Source: Acidicapsa acidisoli
GTDB taxonomy: Bacteria > Acidobacteriota > Terriglobia > Terriglobales > Acidobacteriaceae
Assembly: GCF_025685625.1 (NCBI RefSeq)
Contig: NZ_JAGSYI010000004.1
Location: 310,001 to 374,000, forward strand
DNA: 64,000 nt
Direction of reading: 5' to 3'
Shown: positions 37,466 to 45,923 of the stretch, piece by piece
Layout: each line of letters opens with the position of its first letter
Numbering within the stretch: the stretch's first letter is position 1
Notes under the pieces: model-generated
Databases searched by the model: none
Seen by the model: the letters and a program-made list of their open reading frames with translations, nothing else
Told to the model about the DNA's origin: nothing
Program-made: the position numbers and the translations under genes

Positions 37466-37993
37466 ATGCTAATGGAAGATGCCGAGTTGCTGGAGGCTGT
37501 CGCCAGGCAGGATCAATCCGCCATGGCGTCGCTCTTCGACAAATATTCGCGGCTGGTCTATTCAATCGCACTGCGAGTATTGCGAGAACCCGATCTCGCG
37601 GAAGACGTGATGCAGGAAGTCCTGCTGCAGGTTTGGAGACAACCTGGCGGATTCGTCGCGCAGCGCGGCAGCCTGGGCGCCTGGCTGGCCGTCGTGGCGC
37701 GAAACCGCTCGATCGACGTCATACGACGCCGCTCGCATCTGACGCCACTGGAAGATATGGTGCTTCCCGAACCGAGGAACCTGCAGCGCGCGGTGGAAGA
37801 GAACCATCTCATGGATCAGGTAAGAGTCGCTGTTGAAACGCTGCCCGGAGAACAGCAATCGCCGCTGCATATGGCGTATTTTGAAGGACTGACACACACC
37901 GAGATTTCGGAGCGAACCGGCACACCGCTGGGTACCGTGAAGACCCGGATTCGCACGGCCCTGGCCACGGTGAGAAGGGCGCTGGAACAATGA
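37466..37993 (+). CDS. ECF-type RNA polymerase sigma factor
   Basis: About 175 residues from the ATG at 37466; ATG 37472 or GTG 37448 are alternatives. Region 2 is visible as LFDKYSRLVYSIALRVLREP with DLAEDVMQEVLLQVW, and region 4 as LTHTEISERTGTPLGTVKTR. There is no region 1.1 or 3, so it belongs to the extracytoplasmic-function group (SigK/RpoE-like). Its stop overlaps the anti-sigma start by four bases. Activity should be held in check by that partner. Confidence 0.93.
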   Translation: MLMEDAELLEAVARQDQSAMASLFDKYSRLVYSIALRVLREPDLAEDVMQEVLLQVWRQPGGFVAQRGSLGAWLAVVARNRSIDVIRRRSHLTPLEDMVLPEPRNLQRAVEENHLMDQVRVAVETLPGEQQSPLHMAYFEGLTHTEISERTGTPLGTVKTRIRTALATVRRALEQ

Positions 37994-38811
37994 CAATGCA
38001 GGAAACTTTCCACATCTCCGAAGAAGATCTGATCCAGTACGCTCTGGGTACGCTGAAAGAGGGACAGCTCAGCCAGTTTACGGCTCATATTTCGACTTGC
38101 AATCAGTGCCGTGGCGAGTTGGCCCGGACACAGGTGGAACTGGCCTGCTTTGCCGCAGTGCAACCAACGGAAGATCTGCCGCAAGGAGCGCGGGAGCGAT
38201 TCCTGCAGCGCCTGAACTCGGACACCGCTCCTGATTCGAGGCTGGTCAGCATGCACAAAAAAAGCCGCCTCTATATCACGTCCAGGTCTTTCCAGAACTG
38301 GTTGGAGACGCCCCTGCCTCTTCGCATTCTTTCCGGAATACTTGCTGCATCGCTGGCATTTGTGGCCTACGATGACCTCTCGCATATTCATCAGATCCGG
38401 CAGTTATTGCCGGCAATGAATCGGTATGAGAAAGAGTCTGCCAACTTTACTGAATTGAAGGAGTTTCTGCGCGGGACAGACACGCAGCAGGTCAGTCTGC
38501 ACCCAAAGCCGGCGATCATCAAGACACCGGAGGGCCACGCCATCTATTCTGCCGCCTCTGGAAAGCTGGTATTTACGGCTGCGAATCTGCCTGCGCCGCC
38601 CCCTGGCAAGGCCTACGAACTGTGGGTATTGCCGGCTGCGGGTGGAGCGCCGATTCCAGCCGGAGTTTTTACGCCTGATCTTCAGGGTAGCGCGGCCGTG
38701 ATCTTTCCAGACATCCCCTCGAACGTACAGGCTGCGGGGTTCGGTGTAACCGTCGAAGATGCAGCCGGGTCGCCCAAACCTACCTCGGCCATCATCCTCA
38801 GCGGGCAATAG
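37990..38811 (+). CDS. RskA-type membrane anti-sigma factor
   Basis: A 273-residue protein. The N-terminal zinc-binding anti-sigma domain has the His33-x3-Cys37-x2-Cys40 motif (HISTCNQC). A membrane segment (IRLSGILAASLAFVA region, about 111-126) follows, and the C-terminal extracytoplasmic domain is RskA-like (KAYELWVLPAAGGAPIPAGV). It should bind and inactivate the sigma factor encoded immediately upstream until an envelope signal triggers its proteolysis. A strong terminator follows. Confidence 0.9.
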   Translation: MTMQETFHISEEDLIQYALGTLKEGQLSQFTAHISTCNQCRGELARTQVELACFAAVQPTEDLPQGARERFLQRLNSDTAPDSRLVSMHKKSRLYITSRSFQNWLETPLPLRILSGILAASLAFVAYDDLSHIHQIRQLLPAMNRYEKESANFTELKEFLRGTDTQQVSLHPKPAIIKTPEGHAIYSAASGKLVFTAANLPAPPPGKAYELWVLPAAGGAPIPAGVFTPDLQGSAAVIFPDIPSNVQAAGFGVTVEDAAGSPKPTSAIILSGQ

Positions 38812-38884
38812 CGGCGCATTGCGAAGGCCCGTACGCTTCCGCAAATGCTGTATGCCTTGATTGAATCTGATTGAATCTGGAAAT

Positions 38885-38923
38885 CAGAAAGGCCGGTCCC
38901 TGGTGCAGGGACCGGCCTTTCTG
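38885..38923. terminator. Strong bidirectional terminator
   Basis: Perfect 17-base arms from CAGAAAGGCCGGTCCCT to its reverse complement enclose a GGTGC loop. The A-rich 5' and T-rich 3' ends make it work both ways, between the anti-sigma gene and the convergent propeller gene. Confidence 0.9.
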
Positions 38924-38938
38924 TTGGCTTCTGTGCGC

Positions 38939-40648
38939 TTACTGTTGCAATGTCTTCCCCGCACTCTTGATCAGGGCGGCGGAAGTAAGCAGGCTGACAT
39001 CCTGCTGCTTGCAATTGGCCAGCGTCCACATAGCTGTAGAGGTAAATGCACTGGGGGGAAGGAAACATGGCTGTCCGGCGCCGGGCAATCGGCTCACCAG
39101 ATTGGTATTTTGGTTGATCCCATCCGGAGTTGTAATCCGAACATCGACGGCATTGCCCTGCACCAGCACAGAGGTATCGATAATGTCCTGGTCAGTTCGG
39201 ATGATCGTCACATAAGGGCTGTTGGGCGAAACTACGTAGATCTTGCCGTAGAGGGAGTTCTGAGTAGAGACAACAGTGCGGGGATTGCCCGTTACCGGCA
39301 GTGTCGTCTCAATGCTGTGGCTGGCGATGTCGACGATCGAGACCGTACCGTCTGTCTGGTTGGCAACATAGGCGCGCGATCCATCTGCCAGAACCGTCAC
39401 CGAGGCCGGGTTGTTCCCAACCGGAACCGTATACGTCGTCCCGAAGGTTGGGCTGTCATTGCCGTACTCGTCGAGGCTCACATCGATGATGTTGACCGTG
39501 TTGCCGTCGTAGTTTGAAACCACCAGTTGCTGGGTTAACGTGTTGTATTCCGCATAAACCGGACCGGCAACAGCGGGCAGGCCCATGGTTCCGTTCGGAG
39601 GCTGTATCCCTGTCGCGGTTACCGCGGCAGTGGAAAGCGGGAGGGTCGGGTGGCAAGTGTATGTCTGCCCGTTCTGATTTGTGCAGCCTGTCGGGGGACA
39701 TACGCAGCTATCGATGGCGTTGTTCTGGCTGTTAATGACCGAAATGGTGTCGCTGCCCCGATTAAGCACAAAAACCCGCCTGGTATCCGCACTTCCAACA
39801 GCATAGTCCGGGCAAACGCCGACCGGGATGTGGGATGAGACGGTATAGGTCGAGGTCTCAATCCCGTCCGCCATTCCCGTTACGCCAACTGCATGGGGAT
39901 TCACATTGCAGGCAACGCCGCCATCCACGGGCTGGGCCGCGCCTGGGATCGTAAACGGCGTGAGATAGGGAATGCCCTGAGTGATGGCATAAAAGCGAGT
40001 AGCTGTAGCGACGCCTACCGCCGTCACTGGCGTCTCGTCCACCGGGACATCTAGCTTGAACGCATCCGGTGTGCCCGTCAGAACGTCGACTTCATTCAGA
40101 TTCACGTCAAGAGCGTAGAGCCCAAAGGAACCGCCGAAGAGCGCCACCACGGGATCAATCCCGGCAGGATCTGTGGGAGTGTTCACTGGCGGAATTGTAT
40201 TGAGCGTGCTGTAGGTGACCAGCTTTTGCTGAAGAAGCGTGGAGACCGGAATGTTGGATACGGTTCCGTCCTCGTTCAGCGTCCATGCCTGGGTGCCACC
40301 GCCGTTGAGCGCGAACAAATCCGGACCGGGACCGATGGGAGCCGTGGCCATGATGGTGTCGCCGGAGTAATCGATCACCGTTCCATAGCCTAGCGCCGCC
40401 GCGGACGAAGTCGGCGTAGAGACGACGAAGGCATAAGCCGCGGGCTGCGACGCCGGTCCGGTTCCAACAATGGGCGTAACTGTGGGGCGAAGATTGCTGC
40501 CGCACCCTGCGATGCCTAGCAGGGCGGCTGCTGTGACGGACATAGCCAGGGTGCCCTGGATCGAAATCTTAGAGGCCAAACTTCGGGAGGACGGGCGGTT
40601 CGCTCGAATTGGACGCACCGGTATCAATTGCTGGGAGAATTCGCTCAT
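38939..40648 (-). CDS. YVTN-type beta-propeller lipoprotein
   Basis: A 569-residue exported protein. A long basic N-region precedes a hydrophobic stretch with the lipobox GIAGC (Cys49). The body consists of repeated YVTN/YncE-like blades (VFVLNRGSDTISVINSQNN, LVVSNYDGNTVNIIDVS, AYVANQTDGTVSIVDIAS) expected to fold as a beta-propeller. A Cys-rich patch (CVCPPTGCTNQNGQTYTC) lies mid-protein. Family members are surface or periplasmic proteins without known catalysis. It is convergent with the sigma/anti-sigma unit and is not obviously linked to it. Confidence 0.8.
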   Translation of the reverse strand: MSEFSQQLIPVRPIRANRPSSRSLASKISIQGTLAMSVTAAALLGIAGCGSNLRPTVTPIVGTGPASQPAAYAFVVSTPTSSAAALGYGTVIDYSGDTIMATAPIGPGPDLFALNGGGTQAWTLNEDGTVSNIPVSTLLQQKLVTYSTLNTIPPVNTPTDPAGIDPVVALFGGSFGLYALDVNLNEVDVLTGTPDAFKLDVPVDETPVTAVGVATATRFYAITQGIPYLTPFTIPGAAQPVDGGVACNVNPHAVGVTGMADGIETSTYTVSSHIPVGVCPDYAVGSADTRRVFVLNRGSDTISVINSQNNAIDSCVCPPTGCTNQNGQTYTCHPTLPLSTAAVTATGIQPPNGTMGLPAVAGPVYAEYNTLTQQLVVSNYDGNTVNIIDVSLDEYGNDSPTFGTTYTVPVGNNPASVTVLADGSRAYVANQTDGTVSIVDIASHSIETTLPVTGNPRTVVSTQNSLYGKIYVVSPNSPYVTIIRTDQDIIDTSVLVQGNAVDVRITTPDGINQNTNLVSRLPGAGQPCFLPPSAFTSTAMWTLANCKQQDVSLLTSAALIKSAGKTLQQ

Positions 40649-40795
40649 TCAGTAGTTGTCCTGCTTACTGGTCGATTGTAAATCACTTACCTGCGCAGAA
40701 AGGCTATGCTCGGTTGGACGCGGCAGCATCCCGTTGGTTGGTAACCGGGTTGCCAACATCGGGTTGATAGTCTGGTTCGGGAAGTCATATCGAAG

Positions 40796-41722
40796 ATGGA
40801 GCGTGTGTTGATTCGAAAGGACCAGAGCGGTCTGGAATGGCAGTCCAAGGCGGTTCTGTTGATCGTGGCCCCGTGGACGGTGATTTCCGTGCTGTTGCAA
40901 GGCTACTGGTGGGCTGTGCAGAGGCCAGTCGTGGCGTGGACGACTCTCGGTATCAGCGCCGTTTTCGGGCTCGTAGTGTGGCGTCTGCGCGCCGGTACCG
41001 CCGGAGCAGCAGCGACCGGCGCGGCGATCACAGCAAGCCTTATGTTCGCCACGACTCGCTTCCCGTACGAGACAAGCTGGCTACATGGCGGACTGATGCC
41101 TCTTCTTGCGATGTTTCTGCTCACATTTGCAGCCACCAAAATTGGGAAAGCAAAAAAAGAGCAGCTCGGAACGGCGGAAAGTCGGCACGGCCGGAATGCG
41201 GCGCAGGTCGCGGCGAATCTGGGAGTGGCGGCGCTGGCGGTTTTTCCAGTGGCCGTGGCAGCGCAGGACGGCGTCCTTCGGCACTCGTTTGAGGCCATCT
41301 CCTCGTTTGCAGCGATTGCCGCGCTGGCTGAGGCTGCGGCTGACACAGTTTCCTCAGAGATAGGCCAGGTGCTGGGCGGCCAACCCAGATTGATCACGAC
41401 CCTGCGCCGCGTAGAATCCGGTACGGATGGCGGGATCACATTAGCCGGAACGTTCGCCGGAGTGGCGGCAGCCTTGATCGTTGCAATCATTGGATTCTGG
41501 GCGATGCATGGAAGCCGGCAGCTCGGTAGTTACTGGGCTTCGATCTGCCTCGCCGCCGGTGGCGGAGTTTTCGGTCTGCTCTTCGACAGCCTGCTCGGCG
41601 CTACGCTCGAACGCAAAGGATGGCTCAACAACGACGCCGTAAACTTCCTCTCGACATTGAGCGCAGTCCTGTTCCCAATGGCGATCATCGCGCTCGTCCT
41701 CTCAAAAGCGAGTCCCCGGTAG
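40796..41722 (+). CDS. DUF92-family membrane protein
   Basis: A 308-residue polytopic membrane protein with about six helices. The pattern TRFPYETSWLHGGLMPLLAM, FAATKIGKAKK and the region AEAAADTVSSEIGQVLGG with LLFDSLLGATLERKGWLNND matches DUF92. A plant member (VTE6) is a phytyl-phosphate kinase and bacterial members may likewise act on prenyl phosphates, but the substrate here is unknown. It ends ten bases from the convergent kinase gene. Confidence 0.82.
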   Translation: MERVLIRKDQSGLEWQSKAVLLIVAPWTVISVLLQGYWWAVQRPVVAWTTLGISAVFGLVVWRLRAGTAGAAATGAAITASLMFATTRFPYETSWLHGGLMPLLAMFLLTFAATKIGKAKKEQLGTAESRHGRNAAQVAANLGVAALAVFPVAVAAQDGVLRHSFEAISSFAAIAALAEAAADTVSSEIGQVLGGQPRLITTLRRVESGTDGGITLAGTFAGVAAALIVAIIGFWAMHGSRQLGSYWASICLAAGGGVFGLLFDSLLGATLERKGWLNNDAVNFLSTLSAVLFPMAIIALVLSKASPR

Positions 41723-41732
41723 GACGCTGGAC

Positions 41733-44222
41733 CTACTCACTTTCCTGGTGAACCTGCTCCAGCAGTCGCTGCCAGATCTTCTGATTCTTCCGATACGCCT
41801 TTTTCAAATCTTCGAGAATTCTTTCAAAATCATGATTCGTCTTGAGGTTGTTCCACGCCGGATTCTTCGAAAACCAGGGATAATTCTCATTTCCCAGGTA
41901 GATGGCCCGCCGCAGCCAGTGCAGCGCCTCGCTGGAATCGCCTTCGACGGCGAAGTACGAGGCCAGGCGATAGGCCATTTCGCTGTCCGCTTCGGCAGCG
42001 GCGAGCGTGTCGTCCTTGAGCAGCGACGCGGCCTGGGTGCGGTTGCCGACCTGCACGTAACACAATGCCAGCGTAGGCACGGCAATGCGCATCGAATCAT
42101 CGTCGCGGATCACGTCTTCAAGAATGGCGATAGCCGAATGCAGATTGCCCATTCGCATTTGCTGGTAACCAGCCGAGGTACGCAGCAGCGGATGGCGCGG
42201 TTCAAGCGCCAGCCCCTTGGCGAGTTCGTCGCCGGCAACTTCGAGCTGATTCTGATAGTGATACACGCGGGCGCGGTGGTTATAAAGCAGCGCCGCGTTC
42301 GCCGGATTCAGCTTCAGGGCATGGCTGAACTGCCCTAATGCCTCGTCATACATGCCGTCGATGCGCAGCGTGACGCCGGCCAGCATATGAACGTTCCAAT
42401 CATTGGCCGAGGAACTGAGCAGGTTGGCGATGCCATGGCGCGCCGACTCCTTTTCGCCGCGCGAGAGCAGCATGTAGATGCGGTAAAGATTAGCCTCTGC
42501 CGAGCCGGGATCGAGTTTGTAAGCCAGATCGAAGGCGCGGCGGGCGGTCATCACGTGGATCTGCCCGCCAAATCCGTGGCGTGCGTACTGCAACTCGGCG
42601 ATGCCAAGACCAGCCCATCCCGCTGCAAATTCCGGATCACTGGTCGTGATGCTTTCAAACAGGCTTCGGGCGCGATCGAGATCGGAGCGCGAGCCGGTCC
42701 GCGTCATAAAGGAACTGAGCAAAGCGCGGGCCTGCAGGTACTCCTCTGAAACCAGATCGGGCAGCGAACCATCCCTGCCGCTCGGGCGCGTTCCGTTGCG
42801 GCTGCCTTCCACATGCGCGGAACGGTTATCGACCCCGCCAATCCCCTGAAGAACGGCGAAGACCTCATTGGATATCTCGTTCTGCACAGCAATCAGATCA
42901 AAAGAAGCGACGCTGATCGTTCCGCCCGACCGCACGCTTTGCGCCGACACGTCAAGCAACTGCCAGTTCAGGTCGAAGCCCTTGTCCGAGCGCATGAAAT
43001 TGCCCGCAAGAACGTGAGAAACAAGCAGCTTCTGGCCAATATCGAGCGGGTCCATCTGCGCCGTGGGCAGCGTCATCAGAGAACTGGACGGCCGCACCAC
43101 AATCGACGGAATGCGCGCCAGCCGAGCGGCGATGGCATCCGCAAGAGCAAAGCCGTAGAGCGGAGCAACCTCGGTAGGGCCAAGATTGATAAATGGCAAA
43201 ACGACAACTGAATTCTGGCGAGGTGTCTCGACCGTTGATTCGCGAAAACGCTCGGCCAGCATCGATAGGAAGCTCGTAGTCCGCTTCTCGGACTCCGGCC
43301 CGGTGGTAACCAGGTTTGCTGCCGCGTCGCCGGGAATGCCGCCAGTCTCAAGCTGCATCGCCTTCATGATCGTCTTGAGCGCCTCGCGGACTTCGGCAGC
43401 AGAGGAGTAGCGAACCGCCGGATTTTTTTCCAGGCACATGGCGATCACACTCTTCAATTCAACCGAAATTCCCGGGACGATCTGATCCAGATCCGAAGGA
43501 TTGGAGAACTGGATCGAACGGATGATCTGGAAATCCTCCGCGTCTGGCCGCGCAAAGGGGTGCCGGCCGCTGGCCAGTTCGTACAAAAGCACTCCAAGGG
43601 CCCAGATGTCGGACTGCACGCTGGATTGCCCGGTAACGAACTGCTCCGGAGCCATATAGCGGATTGTCCCGCCGCGCGCCGTGTAGGTTTCCGCGATGGA
43701 AGTCGTTCGCGCCACGGCGGGTTTCGAGGGATCGAACGCCGCTTCTTCGGGGTGCAATCGGCGAGCCAGGCCGAAATCCAGAATTTTGACCAGTCCCCCG
43801 TCGGTAAGCATCACGTTTTGCGGCTTGAGATCGCGGTGAAAGATGCCGAGCGCGTGCGCAGCCTGCAAGCCGTCCGCGATCTGAATGCCGACCGATAGCA
43901 CCAGCTGGATGCTCGCCGGACCGCGCGTGATCAGCAGATCCAGCGACTGGCCGGGGACAAACTGCATCACGATATACGCTTCTTCGCCGGTTTCGCCAAC
44001 TTCATAGATGGCGCAGACATTGGGATGCTCAATCGCCGAGGCGAGCCGCGCCTCGCGCAGTACCGTCGTGCGCATCTGGCCGGCCGTCAGCAGGCCACGG
44101 CGCAGGATCTTGAGCACCACCGGGCGCGTCAGCAGGGTGTCATTTGCTAAATACACTACGCCGCTTCCGCCCGCACCAAGGCGGCGGAGAATCTCGTAGT
44201 GTTCGATCATTCTTCGCTTCAT
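41733..44222 (-). CDS. Serine/threonine protein kinase with TPR domain
   Basis: An 829-residue cytoplasmic protein. The Hanks-type kinase domain (about 9-280) has glycine loop GAGGSGVVYLA, Lys38, the catalytic HRDLKPQN (129-136) and DFG (149-151), so it should be active. A middle domain (about 340-465, VVLPFINLGPTEVAPLYGFA) is of the TolB/FlgO-like type often joined to such kinases. The remainder is a TPR array of about eight helical repeats (AALLYNHRARVYHYQNQLEV). No membrane helix is apparent. It is divergent from the retropepsin-fold gene, about 200 bases away. Confidence 0.93.
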   Translation of the reverse strand: MKRRMIEHYEILRRLGAGGSGVVYLANDTLLTRPVVLKILRRGLLTAGQMRTTVLREARLASAIEHPNVCAIYEVGETGEEAYIVMQFVPGQSLDLLITRGPASIQLVLSVGIQIADGLQAAHALGIFHRDLKPQNVMLTDGGLVKILDFGLARRLHPEEAAFDPSKPAVARTTSIAETYTARGGTIRYMAPEQFVTGQSSVQSDIWALGVLLYELASGRHPFARPDAEDFQIIRSIQFSNPSDLDQIVPGISVELKSVIAMCLEKNPAVRYSSAAEVREALKTIMKAMQLETGGIPGDAAANLVTTGPESEKRTTSFLSMLAERFRESTVETPRQNSVVVLPFINLGPTEVAPLYGFALADAIAARLARIPSIVVRPSSSLMTLPTAQMDPLDIGQKLLVSHVLAGNFMRSDKGFDLNWQLLDVSAQSVRSGGTISVASFDLIAVQNEISNEVFAVLQGIGGVDNRSAHVEGSRNGTRPSGRDGSLPDLVSEEYLQARALLSSFMTRTGSRSDLDRARSLFESITTSDPEFAAGWAGLGIAELQYARHGFGGQIHVMTARRAFDLAYKLDPGSAEANLYRIYMLLSRGEKESARHGIANLLSSSANDWNVHMLAGVTLRIDGMYDEALGQFSHALKLNPANAALLYNHRARVYHYQNQLEVAGDELAKGLALEPRHPLLRTSAGYQQMRMGNLHSAIAILEDVIRDDDSMRIAVPTLALCYVQVGNRTQAASLLKDDTLAAAEADSEMAYRLASYFAVEGDSSEALHWLRRAIYLGNENYPWFSKNPAWNNLKTNHDFERILEDLKKAYRKNQKIWQRLLEQVHQESE

Positions 44223-44428
44223 CGCTCTTACCAGTGTAACGGGGAAGGTATAAAGAGAGTCTCAGAACCCGAATTGCAGCCCGAATCCTGCTTCTTTGAT
44301 TCGAAAGCCGGAACAGAACGATTCATATTGGGCAAACGGTTTCACGGTCCAGCCCTGCGGGTGCGAGACGGGGACAATCTGGTAACTTCGTACCTATGGT
44401 TTGTTGGGATGGCGGCTTGAGGGCTCGG

Positions 44429-45910
44429 ATGCGATGCGCAATTTCTTGCTCGATTCTGGCTCTGATGCTCGCGTGTCGACATTTCTCCGGCGCGCAGGAA
44501 CCGCCAAAACCGGCCCCAAATGTTCCTCCAAATTCGACGAAGCCTTCTCAACCCGCCCAGACACAGCAACCTGCACCAACGGTTCCGGAAAGCGAACAGC
44601 CTGGCGCCGGAGCCACGGTGCGCACCGGATCGCAATTCGGTCAGGAAGGCGAACGGAGCTTTGCCGGAAGACTGGGAAGGCTGCTGGCCGATCATCAGTT
44701 CCTTGAAATGGAAAGCCTTCTCAAGGACTCCGACAACGACGCGGGCGGAGCCAACAGAGCAGACAAGGCTACCCCGGAGCAGAAGCAGCTTTTTCGCGGA
44801 GTCCTGGCCAATCGCGAAAACAAGCCGCAGGAGTCCGTTCGACTGCTGGAACCGCTGCTCGCTAAATGGAAGACCGCCGCGCCTACTCCGGAAGAGAAGC
44901 TCCTTCGCAAGACCCTGGCCGAGGATTACCTGCGCGAGGGCGACCTGGCCAAAGCGAACCAGGCCTACCTTGAATTCGAATATCGCCTTGGCGGAAGCCT
45001 ATCGCAGGACGAGCGGGACGAGATCGAACTGCCGCTCAAAGCCCTGCCGCTGGTCTATCAGTTCCCGCCCATGACTGTCGAAGCTGGCGATCCGTTCGCG
45101 TTACCCTACGACCGCGACGCGCTGGGACTGACCGATGTACCGGTCTTTGTGGATGGCGTTTCGCACGACTGGATGCTGGACCCGACAGCACCCTTCAATA
45201 TGATCTGCCGTTCGACAGCAAAAGAAATCGGCCTCAAAGTCGCCGAGGAAGCGACAACGGTAAAATCCATCACCGGCCACCCGATGAAGGTGCACGCAAC
45301 CGTGATTCCCCGATTCACCATCGGCACCGTCACCTACCGCAACATGACAGCGCTGGTCTTTGAAGACGCGGACTACTACTTTGCGCAGGCAAATTACCAG
45401 GTTCGCGGTGTGCTCGGATATCCCGCCGTTTCCACTCTGGGAAGTCTGACGATTACGGCCGAATCAAACATTGAAGTGCAGCCCGGCGAAAAAGGCAAAC
45501 GCCTCACAACCGGAGCCCGATTCTTTCTGGATGGCGACCGGGTCATCGCCGCATTTGGCAAGCCCGGCGACGAGCGCATGTTTGCCGTCGACGCCAGCGG
45601 CCAGCAGACCTATCTCACCTCGCGCTACTACGCTGAACACGCCGTCGAATTTGAGAATAAGAAAATGGAGTTGCTGACCGCCCCCGGATCGCAGAACAGG
45701 CCTCCCGCGCCGACCTATGTAGCTGATTCGTCGACGCTAAGCGTAGGCAATGTTCCGGTAACGCTGCATTTCGTCCAGGTACTCACGCAGCCATTGGGCA
45801 ACGCCGCACTCGATGACACCTACGGAACTCTGGGCGTGGATGCACTGGATGAGTTGAAGAGCTACACCTTCGACTACCGGACCATGCGATTCGCAGTCAC
45901 GACGGAGTAA
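44429..45910 (+). CDS. Exported retropepsin-fold protein with altered active sites
   Basis: About 493 residues from the ATG at 44429 (a frame is open from 44396). A signal peptide (SCSILALMLACRHFSGA) leads to a Pro/Gln/Thr linker and a TPR-like segment (about 80-190). Two aspartyl-protease-like lobes follow: VFVDGVSHDWMLDPTAPFNM, where Asp-Thr-Gly is replaced by Asp-Pro-Thr, and MFAVDASGQQTYLTSRY, where it reads Asp-Ala-Ser. The framework (VRGVLGYPAVSTLG and YGTLGVDALDELKSY) fits pepsin/retropepsin folds. Loss of the canonical triads suggests a non-catalytic or unusual enzyme. It is convergent with rpoN, 13 bases away. Confidence 0.7.
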   Translation: MRCAISCSILALMLACRHFSGAQEPPKPAPNVPPNSTKPSQPAQTQQPAPTVPESEQPGAGATVRTGSQFGQEGERSFAGRLGRLLADHQFLEMESLLKDSDNDAGGANRADKATPEQKQLFRGVLANRENKPQESVRLLEPLLAKWKTAAPTPEEKLLRKTLAEDYLREGDLAKANQAYLEFEYRLGGSLSQDERDEIELPLKALPLVYQFPPMTVEAGDPFALPYDRDALGLTDVPVFVDGVSHDWMLDPTAPFNMICRSTAKEIGLKVAEEATTVKSITGHPMKVHATVIPRFTIGTVTYRNMTALVFEDADYYFAQANYQVRGVLGYPAVSTLGSLTITAESNIEVQPGEKGKRLTTGARFFLDGDRVIAAFGKPGDERMFAVDASGQQTYLTSRYYAEHAVEFENKKMELLTAPGSQNRPPAPTYVADSSTLSVGNVPVTLHFVQVLTQPLGNAALDDTYGTLGVDALDELKSYTFDYRTMRFAVTTE

Positions 45911-45923
45911 TCAGGACGGTCGG

